Source of the DNA: Phymatolithon calcareum
Lineage: Eukaryota > Rhodophyta > Florideophyceae > Hapalidiales
Direction: 5' to 3'
DNA length: 64,000 nt
NCBI GenBank assembly: GCA_977006965.1
Contig: OZ345353.1
Location: 3,100,001-3,164,000 of the forward strand
In this document: positions 1 through 12,186 of the stretch, piece by piece
Layout of the letters: each line of letters begins with the position of its first letter
Position numbering within the stretch: position 1 is the first letter of the stretch
Position numbers and translations under genes: made by a program
Notes under the pieces: model-generated
Seen by the model: only the letters and a program-made list of their open reading frames with translations
What the model was told of the DNA's origin: nothing
The model's database searches: none

Positions 1-1335
1 AGGGACTACCAGAAGCTCAAGAAGCTGTCCAGAGGTTCCCATTTAATACAGTAAAAGGAAAACTTGCGAATAATACTCTGATTTCCGGGTCTCGTCACTG
101 CTCATCGTCTGCCTCGGATATATACCACAGCGTTTCCACACTCAAAAGCCTGTGAAAGTGAAAAATTGTATTGCACTGTCTTTCTTTGCTTTTCAGATAA
201 ATTCTAGGTCTCCGGCATATGATATGATAATCCACGCCATACATACATACGTCGTGTTTGATATTGTATTATCAGATACAGTGGGGGAGTGCTGCATCAC
301 AGTCAGCGTCATAATTCATGGATTATTTCTCCAGTGCTGGTCAGTATTTTGGGAGTCATTGTCTTCCTCCTCGTACGTTAAGCCATTACTATGGCCATTA
401 TGCTCTCTTTTATCGTCTAGAAAGGCTCACTGAAGAACGTGGACCAGAAATGTTCAGTTGAAAGAGCTTTTGGCATTTCGTTAAGGAATCGTGCTGGTGT
501 TACTTGCTCTCATTTCACGGGGGAAGTGCCTGGTTGTTCTCTGCGAGGTAGGCGAACTACAGAATCGGAAAACTTTATGATGTCCACATTTCAGCCTACA
601 TTAACTCCGGACTTGGAGAGTTTAGTGTTAATTGGAACTGTAGAAAGAGCCTTCTCATGAGGTCATTCGTATCCACAAAATCTTCGAGAAGTTCCATTCA
701 AAGGCTGGCAACTTATTACCTGGCTTCAAATCCTCACTGCCGATTTCTATTCTTTCACTTTTGGTACTAATTATGTGACAAACTCTATAGATCTATTCGC
801 TTCCATCTTTTCACTGGATTAGGGAAACTTGCAGATCTCTAGAGCGTCCAGTGATACTAAATTCTGTTCAAACGAAACTTCTTTAAGATCGACACATCGG
901 ATTATAGGGTGGTTGACCGTTTGAAGAAGTGCAACCTTCTTCTGAACCGTTCCGAAGGCGATTTCCCCTGCTATAAAAGAGAATTCTGTAACGCCTCAAT
1001 GTTGATTAGAAAGAACACTGAGGCGTTACAGAATAGACTTTCGGTTTTTTTACTTCATGATCGATGATCGATGCCCTTGTCTCTGGTAAGAGACGAAGTA
1101 AGCCGTTTAATTTGGGAAATATCACCCTCAAGCTTTCAAACCGCAAGGTGCAGGCTAGATTCAAAATCATTGAAATTGTGTTTATCGAATGTAGAGATTA
1201 ACTCGCATTATTCATTTTATCTCCTTGCGTTGCGTGGCTTCTCGCAATCTCAGATGTTTAAAACTTTCACTCAATAACAGAACTGTAAATTGTTTGGATC
1301 TCGGTTCAGGGCACTACCACAAACATTACAACAGA

Positions 1336-2332
1336 CTAGATCAATATTTCCAACTCCAGCTTCTTGGATAGCGGGATATCACCATCAGTGGATTTCTTCT
1401 TAAAGAGTACCATACGGGGCTTTATGTGCAGGCCTTTTGAGTAAAAAGAACCAACAAAATGAAACCAAACGCATACATTTTTCCCCTCAATTGCATCCAC
1501 ATCATGCTGCTGATTATCACGCTCATCAAGGACAAGAGGTGTCGGACAGGCGAAGAATGATGGTGTTTTCTGTATCTCCGAGGTGGTCTCCGGAATTGGA
1601 AAGAACGATGACTGATTCCTGGGTTTGTAAGGCAACGCAGCGTTGTTATGAATCTGGAAGTTTTCAACATTAGGACCTGAGCGTAATGTTAGGTATATGC
1701 GAGCTATAGAGTTCGATGCGATTTGATAAGGTAAAATCAGTAATTGGCTAACCATGTGCGTTTACGTGAATGTCTTTAACATTCACCTTGTTCAAGTTTG
1801 CCAACTTTTCCAAGGTTTCAGGAGTATTGAAAATGCGCCCCAGTTTTCCGAATGCCTCGTGCGCGATCAGTAAATCATCCGTGGAAAGATCAAGAACGAT
1901 ACGGTAGCGGTCTAGTTTTGTTCCAGCCAGGCGCTTGGTTGACAATTGGTTTGCGAAGAGAATAGCATCGCTGACTTCTCCTTTTATGGTAAACGTTTTG
2001 ATTCTGTTGGACTGTTTGTACACCAAATAGACCTGCTGGTCACTTTTCAAATCTCCGAACTCGAATTTTGCTCCATTTTCATGGAACGCGCTGAGCAATT
2101 CTGCCTCTAGACTTTCAATATTTTCTATTAAAATCTTGAGAGGGGCCGGTGTTGCAATCTTGACGGGCAGCGTAGCTGTAGTCTTGAGAGGATGCGGCGA
2201 TTTAACGTTGATTGGGGTTATTGTTGTAACCGTCTTGCAGGGAGTGATTTTTGCTTCCATAGGGGGAAGTTGTTGAGTAGTGCGTGAAGATATTCCCGTA
2301 CGGGAATGCTTTTTCTTATGATTCCCAGACAT
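1336..2332 (-). pseudogene. Uncharacterised two-exon gene, copy 1, splice sites lost
   Basis: This is the counterpart of the spliced gene at 10511-11507. It opens with an ATG (MSGNHKKKHSR), a basic then Pro/Lys/Thr-rich and probably disordered N-terminus of about 65 residues, followed by a compact domain containing YLVYKQSNRIKTF and RYRIVLDLSTDDLLIAHEAF. The first frame ends in TAG at 1748-1750, directly after the exon boundary. The second part (1336-1755) stays open in another frame, with PTPLVLDERDNQQHD and a Lys-rich C-terminus. In this copy the donor reads GTTAGC instead of GTAAGT and the acceptor CCGG instead of ACAG, so splicing as in copy 2 is not possible. Retaining the intron would give a truncated 194-residue protein. 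I recognise no family. Confidence 0.6.
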
Positions 2333-2430
2333 GAAGGATGATTTTGCAAACAGTATTGGTAATATTTTCGATGTGGGACGCGGCTTTGCTTTTTGTGTGC
2401 CGGTCCTTTGTCAAAAACATTCGAATATTA

Positions 2431-2447
2431 CGTAATATATAAGGCTA
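2431..2447 (-). promoter_or_regulatory. TATA box of the uncharacterised gene, copy 1
   Basis: On the minus strand the sequence reads gccTTATATATTACG, about 100 bp upstream of the ATG at 2332. A TATA-like core lies at the same distance in the duplicate copy, although the exact bases differ. No other core element is evident. Confidence 0.45.
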
Positions 2448-2474
2448 CAAGGGAGAGATGCAAAAACTTTGATA

Positions 2475-2504
2475 CCTGCCAGTGATCTTAGGAGCACTGG
2501 CAGG
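2475..2504. repeat. 30-bp palindromic motif, copy 1 (imperfect)
   Basis: One of six positions with the frame CCTGCCAGTG...CACTGGCAGG. Here the centre has drifted (atcttagg) while both outer 10-bp arms remain exact complements. It lies just upstream of the promoter of the 1336-2332 gene. Confidence 0.6.
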
Positions 2505-2864
2505 AGACGATGCCAACGTTTTAGATCTAGGAGGTTAAAGTAGCTCATTTCATTGCAATAATTCAATGCCTCCGATTTCAGGGTAGAGAGTATCTATTAC
2601 ACTTTGCCTAGCTATTGACTAAAAGAGGAGGCCAGACAAGTATCTTTTATGTACTAGTTTAGTGTCTATTTGCAAACTTCGCGAATAGGCAGATGATTTT
2701 AAATATCAAAAATCTATTATACGACCTTGAGATATTGTAGATACGAAGAAAACAACTTTGAACAATCAAGTAGAACGTAGACGGATACAGTAAGCCATTT
2801 CAAAGTTAATAAATGCGATTTGTACGTCTCAGGATGTAATTGATCCGGGAACTATCAGCGTAAG

Positions 2865-2923
2865 AGGAAATAATCAGCTTCTATATAATACATTTTATTA
2901 TATATAAATGCTGAATATTTCCT
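2865..2923. repeat. AT-rich hairpin, copy 1
   Basis: An imperfect inverted repeat. The left arm begins aggaaataatcagcttctat, and the right arm ends with tgctgaatatttcct. It corresponds to the perfect 23-bp-arm hairpin at 15558-15613. Confidence 0.55.
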
Positions 2924-4820
2924 CATCAATTGCTGTATCGTGCTGATAGCACATCGTGCGTTACAATGTGAAAATAATATAAAACATGTTGAACTGCTAG
3001 CAATTGACACTCGAATTACTGATTCAACCTTTTAGACTAGCCCACGACCCAGCTATAACCGGCGACGATCAAGTCGTATACCTGTCTAGCCCGTCATCAG
3101 GGCCTAAAGCAAGAATTATGAGACTGACAGGGTATGGTTCGTGAATCCTATCCTCTTCATTCTCACTCCAAGAACGGCTTTCATGAGACATCCTTTTCGC
3201 GAAGGCCTTCGCCCCACCTTAATGATCCCCCTCTAAAGTGCGAAGAAATAGAAACCTCGTGTTCCTCCATTTCCATCGCTACACCACGTCCCACCATACC
3301 ACTATATCGCAACGACTAGCATGCGCCAATTTTAATTTTCAGATTCGGGCGAGACCTAATCACAGGTTTCTTGTCCAACATGAGGTTCCCAAGAATAATG
3401 TGACCGCACTGAGCTACGTTCAAAACTATATTGGAGCCCGATAATGCATGAGCTGAGCGGGCAACAATATGATATTATACGGTTCGATGTACCGTGCAAC
3501 ATGATCCGCTTTATGATACCCATGTGTCTGTGTGCAAGCTTTGTGTAATCTTGCTCCAAGCCTGAAGACCCCTTCGAGCTATACAAAATTCAAATTTCTT
3601 GTACAAAGAGCTGTAGTACAGTTTCAGACACTGAACAAACAGGTTGTAAGGGTCACGTGAAAATCTTTCGTGAGTACGAGTCTCGAAGTACCCTCGCTGT
3701 CTCGCTTAGGCTATGATGAGAGAGGTGATCTGCAATTCAAAAGGTTGGAAGTTACTGTTCATCCAGGGGTCGTACTTTCCCCTGGTAAAATCTTTTGAAC
3801 AGAAACCTATGCAACTGCAATCTCTGTATTGTTGTCATAGAGACATTTCTACGAGATCTCTATAGGACTACAATTATTTATTTTTAAAGGTGCCTTGCAA
3901 GCTGCATTCGTGCAGGACGACTCAGGTCAATGCTATATTATGGTTATATTATTGAAACCTTGCTTTGCACAGCATTTAAACGGAGCGTGTTCTAATATAC
4001 AGTACAGTGCTGTAGAGTAATCCCCGTCAACGAAGTGATATAAGAGACCCTTTGCATCTTGAACACCTTTAGTACTGCAACTTCGACGTCTTCACCTGTT
4101 GAGCATGTTCTACTGTGCAGTCTTTTTTCAATCGAATGGTATGATTCCACTTTCGCCTGCTAATGTGTGAAAATGGCGAATACGCTTAGTGGAAAAATCA
4201 GTCGTGATTCCTCTTTCTACAGGAAGCGTGTGTTAGCACGGGGCTTGCGAGTAGACGAAACCAATGTTCCTAATGATACTCATGCCCTTATGCAAATCAC
4301 ACAGAACGTACTTTGAAAATAAATTTTGTCTCCCGCGGAGGAAATATACGTTTGAAACATTGCTAACATAAACTGGACTGTAGGCCTATGAAAGTAAAGA
4401 CATATACGGGCGGACGTGGAGAAATGATTTTTTTGGTACGTACGCAATGTAGGCGGTGAGGATTCTCGAGCCCCGATAAATTTGATCCTCTGGACAGTTT
4501 TTTAGAAAAAATATAACTGCTGGTCACTCCTGATATCTACGATAACTAATTATTGTGAATTGATATGGAAAAAGTTGATTACTCTGTCTTCCAAGTAGTT
4601 TATCGATCTGTGATAGAAGAAAAAGGGTGCAACGTCTATCGGACCGGGCACTGGACCAGGGAAAGAATCTTTATACCTCTAGAGTGCAAAACCTCTAGTT
4701 AAGTAGGAGATAAGTGATCACCTTGCGAGGGGACGTTGTTAGCATGATCTCGTTGCTGATGTCTTCAATGGGGAGGTAGTTCTGCAGATTTTGATAAACT
4801 GAGATTCGACAGTGTCGCTT

Positions 4821-4850
4821 CCTAGCAGTGCTGTTCAGAGCACTGGCAGG
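4821..4850. repeat. 30-bp palindromic motif, copy 2 (imperfect)
   Basis: It reads cctagcagtgctgttcag then agcactggcagg, with two departures from the perfect form at 7631-7660. On either side lie diverged arms of a longer inverted repeat: about 4,320-4,700 in reverse resembles about 4,930-5,150 forward. Confidence 0.6.
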
Positions 4851-5288
4851 AGGCCATAACTTCGTGTCCGTTGCAATGAAAATTAGAATAAAAATTGTCC
4901 AGATGATCAAATTGAACACAGTGCACGAGGATCTCGCGAATGATACTCTACTTTTTGGTGCTCGGAATACCTCATCGATTCCATTGTGTCTATACCACAG
5001 TTTCTCCACTCCCAGAAGTCCGGAACCGTGAATCAGAGCGCTATACTTTCTCTCTTTGCCTTTCGGACAAAGCTCAGTTCTCCTTCCCGTGATATAATAA
5101 TCCATGCCATCAATGCATCCGTAGTCGTTGATACTCTATGATAGAGTACTCCACTTCCTTGTTGAGACGATCATAAATCGTCACAGAGAGAGCTATCTCT
5201 TCGGCATCCCGTCGAACGGCGGACAGTGCGTTACCACTATTCGCAACACTGCCAGGCGACTCTGGCTTTGCACTGGCAGCGCATATGT

Positions 5289-5630
5289 ACAAGAGGAAAA
5301 TGAGGCCCAAAATACTATACAACACAGTACAAATAATCCAAGAGAGTATGTCATCGATAGCACCCTAGAGCCTTTGTTGTCTGAAATCCAAATCACAGCG
5401 TCCCTCATACATTAGGTGGCACGAAAATCAAAAAGTGAAGCAGTTCAAACATGGCGCACACAACACCGCTCTCTTACATCACACGTGTGTAAAGCTCCAA
5501 GGCACGAGACGTGTCTGGTGCGATCACAGCTCGCCAATCTCGAAACATGGTTCGAACACTGAGCATGACATATGGATTTCAGCGCTTACACTCACGAGGT
5601 TAAACAGCTGCAAGGCGTGACTAAGATCAG
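5289..5630. other. Highly similar non-coding block, copy 1
   Basis: Over about 310 bp this block differs from 14569-14890 by only about five substitutions and one 8-bp deletion. Sequence on either side has diverged by roughly a tenth. On the minus strand one frame encodes a hydrophobic stretch (TVLYSILGLIFLLYICAASA), but the same frame is broken in the duplicate. The similarity therefore does not reflect that frame. It could be a regulatory element, an unrecognised RNA gene, or a recent gene-conversion tract. Confidence 0.5.
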
Positions 5631-7630
5631 CCTGCATTTAGATGCTGATTATTTCCTCATAAATGTCTGTAAAGTGCTGTTGGAACATCGCGAGTTATTA
5701 CTCACGACGTGTTAACAATATTTGAGATGTTGTACTAGCGAACAAGCGACATTCGAGATACTCATTTAATCATATACAGTATCCAACCCGGAGACGCAGT
5801 TACAAGCGGGAGGGTCAAGAGGTATACATGTCTAACAGGTCATCAGAGGTCCTAGAGCCAGAATTATGAGACTGAAAGGTTATGGACCGAGCATCGTAAC
5901 ATCTGCACTCTCGCTCCAAGAACGAATTTTAATGAAACATCTCGGTTTGGAAGGCCTTTGCGCCACCCGAACGATCCCCTCTAAACTACAACAAAATAGA
6001 TATCTTGCCTTCCACCATTTCCAGCGATACACCAAATCCCGCCATACCACAACCGCCCAATATCTAACATACCCCACTTTCAATGTTCAGAGTCAGGAGA
6101 TTTCTAATCATATGTATCTCCTGGATGCATAATCATTTTGTCTTCACGAACAACTTTTCCGCACTGAGCTATGTTCAAAACTATGGTGGAGCAAGATAAT
6201 GTAATAACTGAACGGGCGACAATACGATACTGCACTGTACGATGTACCGTGGAACATGAGGCACTTTATGGTACCCATGAGTTTGCAATCATGCTCCAAG
6301 CCTGAAGACTCCTTCGAGCTATAAGAACTTCAAATTTGTTGCAGAAAAGGGCTATAATAAAGTTCTAGACGCTGAACAAACAAGTTCTAAGGGACACTTG
6401 TAAATGTTTCGTGAGAAACTCAAAAGGTTAGATGTCATTGGAAACTAGGGCTCATAATTCCCTGGAACAATCTTTTGAAAAGCAGCCTTTGAAATTGCAA
6501 TCTCTGCAATATTGCAACGGAGACGTTCTGACCAGATCCCAATAGGTCTAACATTATTCATTTTTAAAGGTGCCTTGCAAACTGCATTCGTCCAAAACTA
6601 CTAATGTCAATGCTGTATTTTTAAATGGATTGCAGTCGGCTCCATTGCTGAAGGAGGGGTATCAGTAATCAACCGAAATGTTATCTTCCACCCCTTCTCC
6701 AGAACGTGTGTGCGAAAACATCTGAAGTGACTTCAATTGATTCGTAGCGTGTTGCACAGTACAGTTGTGTAATTTAATCTTGTCAATGAAGCAATAGGAT
6801 AGAACCTTCGCATCTGGAACGAGTTTCGTACTGCAACTCCGACGTCTTCACCTGAGTGTTCCAGTTAAGCAGGTTTTTCTATACAGTCTTTTCTCAATCG
6901 ATTGCTATGTTACCGCTTTCACCAACTTAAGTTTGAAAACGGGGATTACACGCCAGGGAAAATGAGTCCTGAAGCCTTCTACGACACGAAGTTTGCGTTC
7001 CACGGAGTTATCAAGCATAACGAGTCCGATATTCCTGATAATATTTATTGACCTAAGAAAACAACGAACACCACTCTTCGAAAATACATTTTGGTGTCCA
7101 GCTGAGGAATTAGACGTTCGCAACGTTGCTCTCATAAACGGGCGTGTAGGCTTACGGAAGTGAAGACGCAAACGTGCGGCAATATTGTGATATGTACGCA
7201 ATGTAGACGGCGAGGGAGGCCGAGCCCCGGAAAGCAGAGAATCGTTCGCCGGTTCCGTTTGTACAGTAAAATATTTGATCTTCTACGCAGTGTTTTTGTC
7301 AAAATGTAACTGCTGGTCACTTCTGAAATCTACCAAAACTAGTTATTTTGTACTAAAACGGAAAACGTTGATTGCACCGCTTTCTAGCTTTTCAGTTTTA
7401 TAGTTTACCAATCAAAGAGCGAATACAAAGGGTGCAACGTCTATCAGCATTGCATCCGGACTCATGGAACAGAATCTTTGGACCTTTAAGGTGCAATGAC
7501 TTCTAGTGGAAGTAAGAGCTACGTGAACACATTGCGAGGGGGCGGTGTTAGTATTATCCTGGCGATGAGTTTTTCAAGGTGGAGTTAGTGGTGCAGATCT
7601 CGACTGAACTGAAATTCGATAGCGTCACTT

Positions 7631-7660
7631 CCTGCCAGTGCTCTTCAGAGCACTGGCAGG
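7631..7660. repeat. 30-bp palindromic motif, copy 3 (perfect)
   Basis: The two 14-bp arms (cctgccagtgctct and its exact complement) are separated by 'tc'. It sits between a minus-oriented and a plus-oriented part of the repeated module. This is the best preserved of the six copies. Confidence 0.8.
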
Positions 7661-7793
7661 AGGCTACGCCTTCGTATCCGCGGCAATGAAACAAAGAATA
7701 TGAAATAGACGTCTAAATCAAAGCATCAATGTTCATATTCCCTACACGGTGGTAAACTTTGTCTGCACTCACAAAATTCTCCCTGCCCATTAG

Positions 7794-9090
7794 GTTGGAG
7801 TGGAAATCGCATCGTACACTGTATACATTAATGGGCGCACGCCACGTATCATATTCGTTCACAATTACATACAATCTCGTGATTAAGTCTCGAGGATGAT
7901 GTACATTACAGACTACTGTAGATTGCGGGATTCTGTTTGCCGAATCCTCTGTCACTGGTCTGTAAATGATGGACATTCCTGGTTTGCTTGCAGTGCCAAG
8001 CTAAGCGAGCGCTCACAGAACGAATACATATAAGGCCCTGACCGCCTCTTCAACAACGCTTCTTCTGTCAAGTGCCTGTATCAGAGGTGCTCCTCATGCG
8101 CGGACTGTACTTGCGCCGACTTCGAGTTCCTGTCTCGTTAGTGTTACTCTCCTTTCTCGATCCTCGTCGCCGTAAGATTTACCGGCCAGTTGTGTATACA
8201 TTCTCCGTCGCTTACCGTGGGCCGTGTTAGCTTGGTATGCTATCTGACCTTCCCATATGAGTGTCCGCTTACCTGCCCATGTTAGGTCATCTTAATCCAG
8301 TGCGTTGTCTCTGTTTAGTATTTAGGCTATTCGACCAACCTCAGAAGGTGAGGGTATTGATCAGCGACCAAGTAAACCTCTTCATTCAACCCCACACATC
8401 TGAGTTGTCATTGTTGAACCACGTATATCCGGCCATTCCCATGGAGGCCCCTGGTATGACCGGTTCTATAACTATCACGGAAATTTTGCGTGTGGTAGAG
8501 TTTGTTTTCACCTGGAGAGGGTCGTGTGACTTTGTTTGGCACATGGTGTATAAGTTAGCAGATATTTTGATGTCACCATGTCGAAAACACGAGTATATTC
8601 TTCAGAACGGACACGAAGGCGTTGCCTCTTGCCATTGTTCTTAGGAGCAATCTCAGTTGGGACACTTTAACTGCTATATCTCTAAGGAGTATTGGAAACG
8701 TTTTGTACGAAAAGTGTGGCCCCTCTGTACTAAAGATGGTATTTTGTTCTCATAGACGGGCATCTCTCCCCTGTAGCCTAACATATAGAGTTCTCTGTTA
8801 AACTTTGAAAAAAAGTTAGACAGAAAACGTGAGGCATTATGTCAATAGAGCACAATATCTGAAACAGAACCAAATCTTAGCACCAGCTATATACTCACCC
8901 TTATGCTTCCACCAGATTTTATTGTACTGTAATGCTCCAATGATTCACTCCCCGGGTGCCGAAGGACAGGCCGATCGACGCTGCACCCTGGGTTTTCGTT
9001 CACAGATTGCTAAGAAAAGACTGAAAACTTAGAAGTCGAAGTAATCAATACCTCCATGTTAATACAATACGATTCGTTTTCGTAGATATT
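7794..9090. other. Spacer between the two duplicated units, no recognised gene
   Basis: This region is not shared with the end of copy 2. It contains a TATA-like acatataaggc near 8,025 followed by a C/T-rich stretch, and a plus-strand open frame at 8261-8644 (127 codons) that I cannot assign to a family and that has no second copy here. From about 8,940 the plus strand resembles the reverse complement of about 13,480-13,950, so the repeat module begins again here in inverted orientation. Confidence 0.5.
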
Positions 9091-10510
9091 AGGGGAGACC
9101 AGAAGCTGAATTTTCTCTAAGCTCTCCAGAGATTTTCATTTAATACAGTAAAAGGAGAACTTGCCAATAATACTCTGATTTCCGGGGCTCATCACTGCTC
9201 ACCGTCTGCTTTGGATATATACCACAGTGTCTCCACACCCAGAAGCCTGTGAAAGTGAAAAACTGTACTGTACTGTCTTTCTTTGCTTTTCAGATAAATC
9301 CTGGATCTCCGGCATATTATATGATAACCCACGCCATCAATGCATACGTCGTTTTTGATATTGTATTATCAGATACAGTGGGGGAGTGCTGCATGACAGT
9401 CAGCGTCATACTTTCATGGATTATTTTTCCAGTGCTGTCCAGTAGACGGGCTTCATTGTCTTCCTCCTCGTACGTGAAACAGTGCTCCGTACCAGCAACC
9501 CTGTCCGAAACGGCTTTTTCTTCTTCTCATTCTTCTAAGATACTACTCTGCACATTATGCTTTTGTTTATCGTCTAGAAAGGCTCACTGAAGAATGTGGA
9601 CCAGAAATTCTCAGTTGAAAAAGCTTTTGGCATTTCGTTAAGCAGTCGTGCCGGTGTTACTTGCTCTCATTTCACGGGGGAAGTCCTAGGTTGTTCGCTG
9701 CGAGGAAAGCGAACTCCAGAATATGAAAACTTTATCGTGTCTACATTTCAACCTATATTAACTTCGGACTTTGAGAGTTTAGTGTTAACTTGGAACTGGA
9801 GAACGAGCCTTCTCCTGGGGTCTTTCGTATCCACGAAAACGTTGAAAAGTTCGATTCAAAGGCTGGGCAACTTTTCACCTGGCTTCAAATCCTCACTGCC
9901 GATTTCAATTCTTTCGCTTCTTGTACTAATTATGTGACGAACTCTATAGATCAATTCGCTTCCATCTTGTCACTGCATTAGAGAAACTTTCAGATCTCTA
10001 GAGCGTCCAGAGATAGTAAATTCTGTTCGAACGAAGCTTCTTTAAGATCGACACATCGGAGTATAGGGTGGTTGACCTTTTGAAGAAGTGCAACCTTCTT
10101 CTGAAGCGCTCCGAAAACGATGTCGCCCTCCTATTAAAGAGCATTCTATAACGCCTCAATGTTGATTGCGAAGAACAGTGAGGCGTTACAGAATAGTCTT
10201 TCGGTTCTTTTACTGCTTGATCGATGCCCTCGTCTCTGGTGAGAGACGAAGAAAGCCCTCAAATTTGGGAAATATCGCCCTCAAACTTTCAAACCGCAAG
10301 CTGCAAGCTAGATTAAAAATCACTGAAAATGTGTTTATCGGATCTAGAGATGAACGCGCATTATTCAATTTATCTCCTTGAGTTGTGTGGCTTCTCGCAA
10401 GATCATCTTCGGCAAGTTATTCCATGAGATGTTTACAACTTTCACTCAATAACAGAACTGTACTTTGTTTGGATCTCGGTTCAGGGCACTACCACAAACA
10501 TTACAACAGA

Positions 10511-11507
10511 CTAGATCAATATTTCCAACTTCAGCTTCTTGGATAGCGGGACATCACCATTAGTGGATTTCTTCTTAACGAGTACCATACGGGGCTTTAT
10601 GTGAAGTCCTTTTGAGTAAAAAGAACCAACAACATGAAACCAAACGCATACATTTTTCCCCTCAATTGCATCCACATCATGCTGCTGATTATCACGCTCA
10701 TCAAGGACAAGAGGTGTCGGACAGGCGAAGAATGATGGTGGTTTCTGTATCTCCGAGGTGGTCTCTGTAATTAGAAAGAACGATGACTGATTCCTCGGTT
10801 TATAAGGCCACGCAGCGTTGTTGTGAATCTGGAAGTTGTCAACATTAGAACCTGAGCGTGATGTTAGGTATATTCGAGCTATTGAATTCGATGAGATTCG
10901 ATAGGGTAAAATCAGCAATTGACTTACCATGCGTGCTTACGTGAATGTCTTTAACTTTCACCTTGTTCAAGTTTGCCAACTTCGCAATGTTTTCAGGAGT
11001 ATTGAAAAGGCGTCCGAGTTTTCCGAAAGCCTCGTGCGCGATCAGTAAATCGTCCGTGGAAAGATCAAGAACGATACGGTAGCGGTCTAGTTTTGTTCCC
11101 ACCAGGCGCTTGGTTGACAATTGGTTTGAGAAGAGAATAGCATCGCTGACTTCCCCTTCTGCGGTAAACGTTTTGATTCTGTTAGACTGTTTGTACACCA
11201 AATAGACCTGCTGGTCACTTTTTAAGTCTCCGAATTCGAATTTTGCTCCATTTTCATCGAACGCATTGAGCTCTTCTGCCTCTAGACTTTCAAATTTGTC
11301 TATGAAAATCTTAAGAGGGGGCGGTGTTGCAATCTTGACAGGCATCGGAGCTGCAGTCTTGAGAGGGGGCGGCGATTTAACGTTGATTGGGGGCATTGTT
11401 GTTATCGTCTTAGAGGGAGCGATTTTTGCTTCCATAGGGGGAAGTTGTTGAGTAGTGCGTGAAGATATTCCGGTACGGGAATGCTTTTTCTTATGATTCC
11501 CAGACAT
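10511..11507 (-). CDS. Uncharacterised basic protein, two exons (11507-10928, 10764-10511)
   Basis: Exon 1 starts with ATG at 11507 and ends at 10928; the intron is 10927-10765 and exon 2 runs to the stop at 10511. Joining them gives 834 nt in frame, a 277-residue protein. Support for the intron: the donor is G|GTAAGT, the acceptor is a pyrimidine-rich tttctaattacag, and splicing joins exactly the two frames that are separately open. Residues 1-65 are basic and Pro/Lys/Thr-rich and probably disordered. Next comes a folded-looking domain with YLVYKQSNRIKTF and RYRIVLDLSTDDLL, then an exon-2 domain with PTPLVLDERDNQQHD, VCVWFHVVGSFYSKGL and a Lys-rich tail. I see no signal peptide or membrane segment, and no family I recognise. 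Confidence 0.65.
10765..10927 (-). other. Spliceosomal intron, 163 nt
   Basis: It begins GTAAGT and ends TTACAG on the minus strand. Its length is not a multiple of three, and removing it restores one frame. The matching segment of copy 1 has lost both terminal signals. This is the clearest intron in the window and shows that the genome is eukaryotic. Confidence 0.7.
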
Positions 11508-11604
11508 GAAGGATGATTTTGCAAACAGTACTGGTAATCTTGTCGATGTGGGACGCGGCTTTGCTTTTGGTCTGCCTGCCCTTTGTCAAAAATATTGGAA
11601 CATA

Positions 11605-11620
11605 ACGTATTATATAGGGC
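11605..11620 (-). promoter_or_regulatory. TATA box of the uncharacterised gene, copy 2
   Basis: The minus strand reads gcccTATATAATACG, about 100 bp upstream of the ATG at 11507. It is at the same place as the TATA-like box of copy 1 and closer to the consensus. Confidence 0.5.
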
Positions 11621-11649
11621 TACAAGGGAGAGACGCAAAAACTTAGATA

Positions 11650-11679
11650 TCTGCCACTGGTCTTAAGAGCCCTGCCAGG
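11650..11679. repeat. 30-bp palindromic motif, copy 4 (degenerate)
   Basis: It reads tctgccactggtcttaag then agccctgccagg. It has several departures from the palindrome but stands at the position matching 2475-2504. Confidence 0.5.
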
Positions 11680-12128
11680 AGACGATGTCAACTAACTCAA
11701 TGCCTCCGATTTCAGGGAGGGAGTATCTAGTACACTTTGTCTACCTATTGACTAAAAGTAGAGATCAGACAAGTATTTTTTACATACTAGTCTACTGTCT
11801 ATTTGACAAACTTCGCGAATAGGCGGGTGAATTTAAATATCAAAAATCTATTATACGACCTTGAGAGATCTCTCTCACGTCATACATGAAAAGGCGGGCT
11901 TCTCCTCTGTGCGAGGAATATTGAAAATATGCCATCCACCTTTGAGGGTCAGACCTGCCGTGCTGCAAGAAAAGTACTCAACCGAATGGTCGATGTATCC
12001 GTAGATACCAAGAAAACGACTTTGAGCAATCAAGTAGAACGTTGACGCATACCGTAAGTCATTTCAAAGTTAATAAATGCGATTTGAACGGCTCAGGATG
12101 CAATTGATCCGGGAACTATCAGCGTAAG

Positions 12129-12186
12129 AGGAAATAATCAGCTTCTATGTAATACATTTTATTATATATAAATGCTACATATTTCC
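12129..12186. repeat. AT-rich hairpin, copy 2
   Basis: Counterpart of 2865-2923. The left arm is well kept (aggaaataatcagcttctat) and the right arm has drifted (atgctacatatttcct). Confidence 0.5.

Larger units (their letters stand above)
1..7793. repeat. Segmental duplication, copy 1 (left edge cut by the window)
   Basis: This stretch aligns along nearly its whole length with 9,091-17,793. Landmarks recur in the same order: the minus-strand gene (1336-2332 and 10511-11507), 30-bp palindromes, an AT-rich hairpin, and a very similar block at 5289-5630 and 14569-14890. Similarity stops at both right ends just after 'tccctgc'. Inside the unit, about 2,830-5,150 and 5,640-7,793 are themselves diverged copies of one module, so an old duplication was later duplicated again. 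Copy 1 lacks about 140 bp present at 11,868-12,005 and about 690 bp present at 14,900-15,590. Apart from the 1336-2332 gene I find no convincing coding sequence; the short open frames differ between copies and look accidental. Confidence 0.85.

Noticed and set aside
152-660. Plus-strand ORFs at 152-433 and 439-660 with counterparts at 9249-9590 and 9596-9937
   Set aside because: Similar starts follow from the duplication, but lengths and C-termini differ, indels shift the frame, and the same module appears elsewhere in reverse. No evidence of coding.
5110-5408. Small secreted or membrane protein on the minus strand
   Set aside because: The hydrophobic segment is attractive, but the frame lacks an ATG and contains a stop in the otherwise nearly identical second copy.
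5545-5565. tRNA-like B box (ggttcgaaca)
   Set aside because: No matching A box or cloverleaf around it, and the motif is mutated in the duplicate block.
8000-8300. Solo LTR with a TATA-like box
   Set aside because: No TG...CA ends or target duplication could be identified and there is no second copy in the window.
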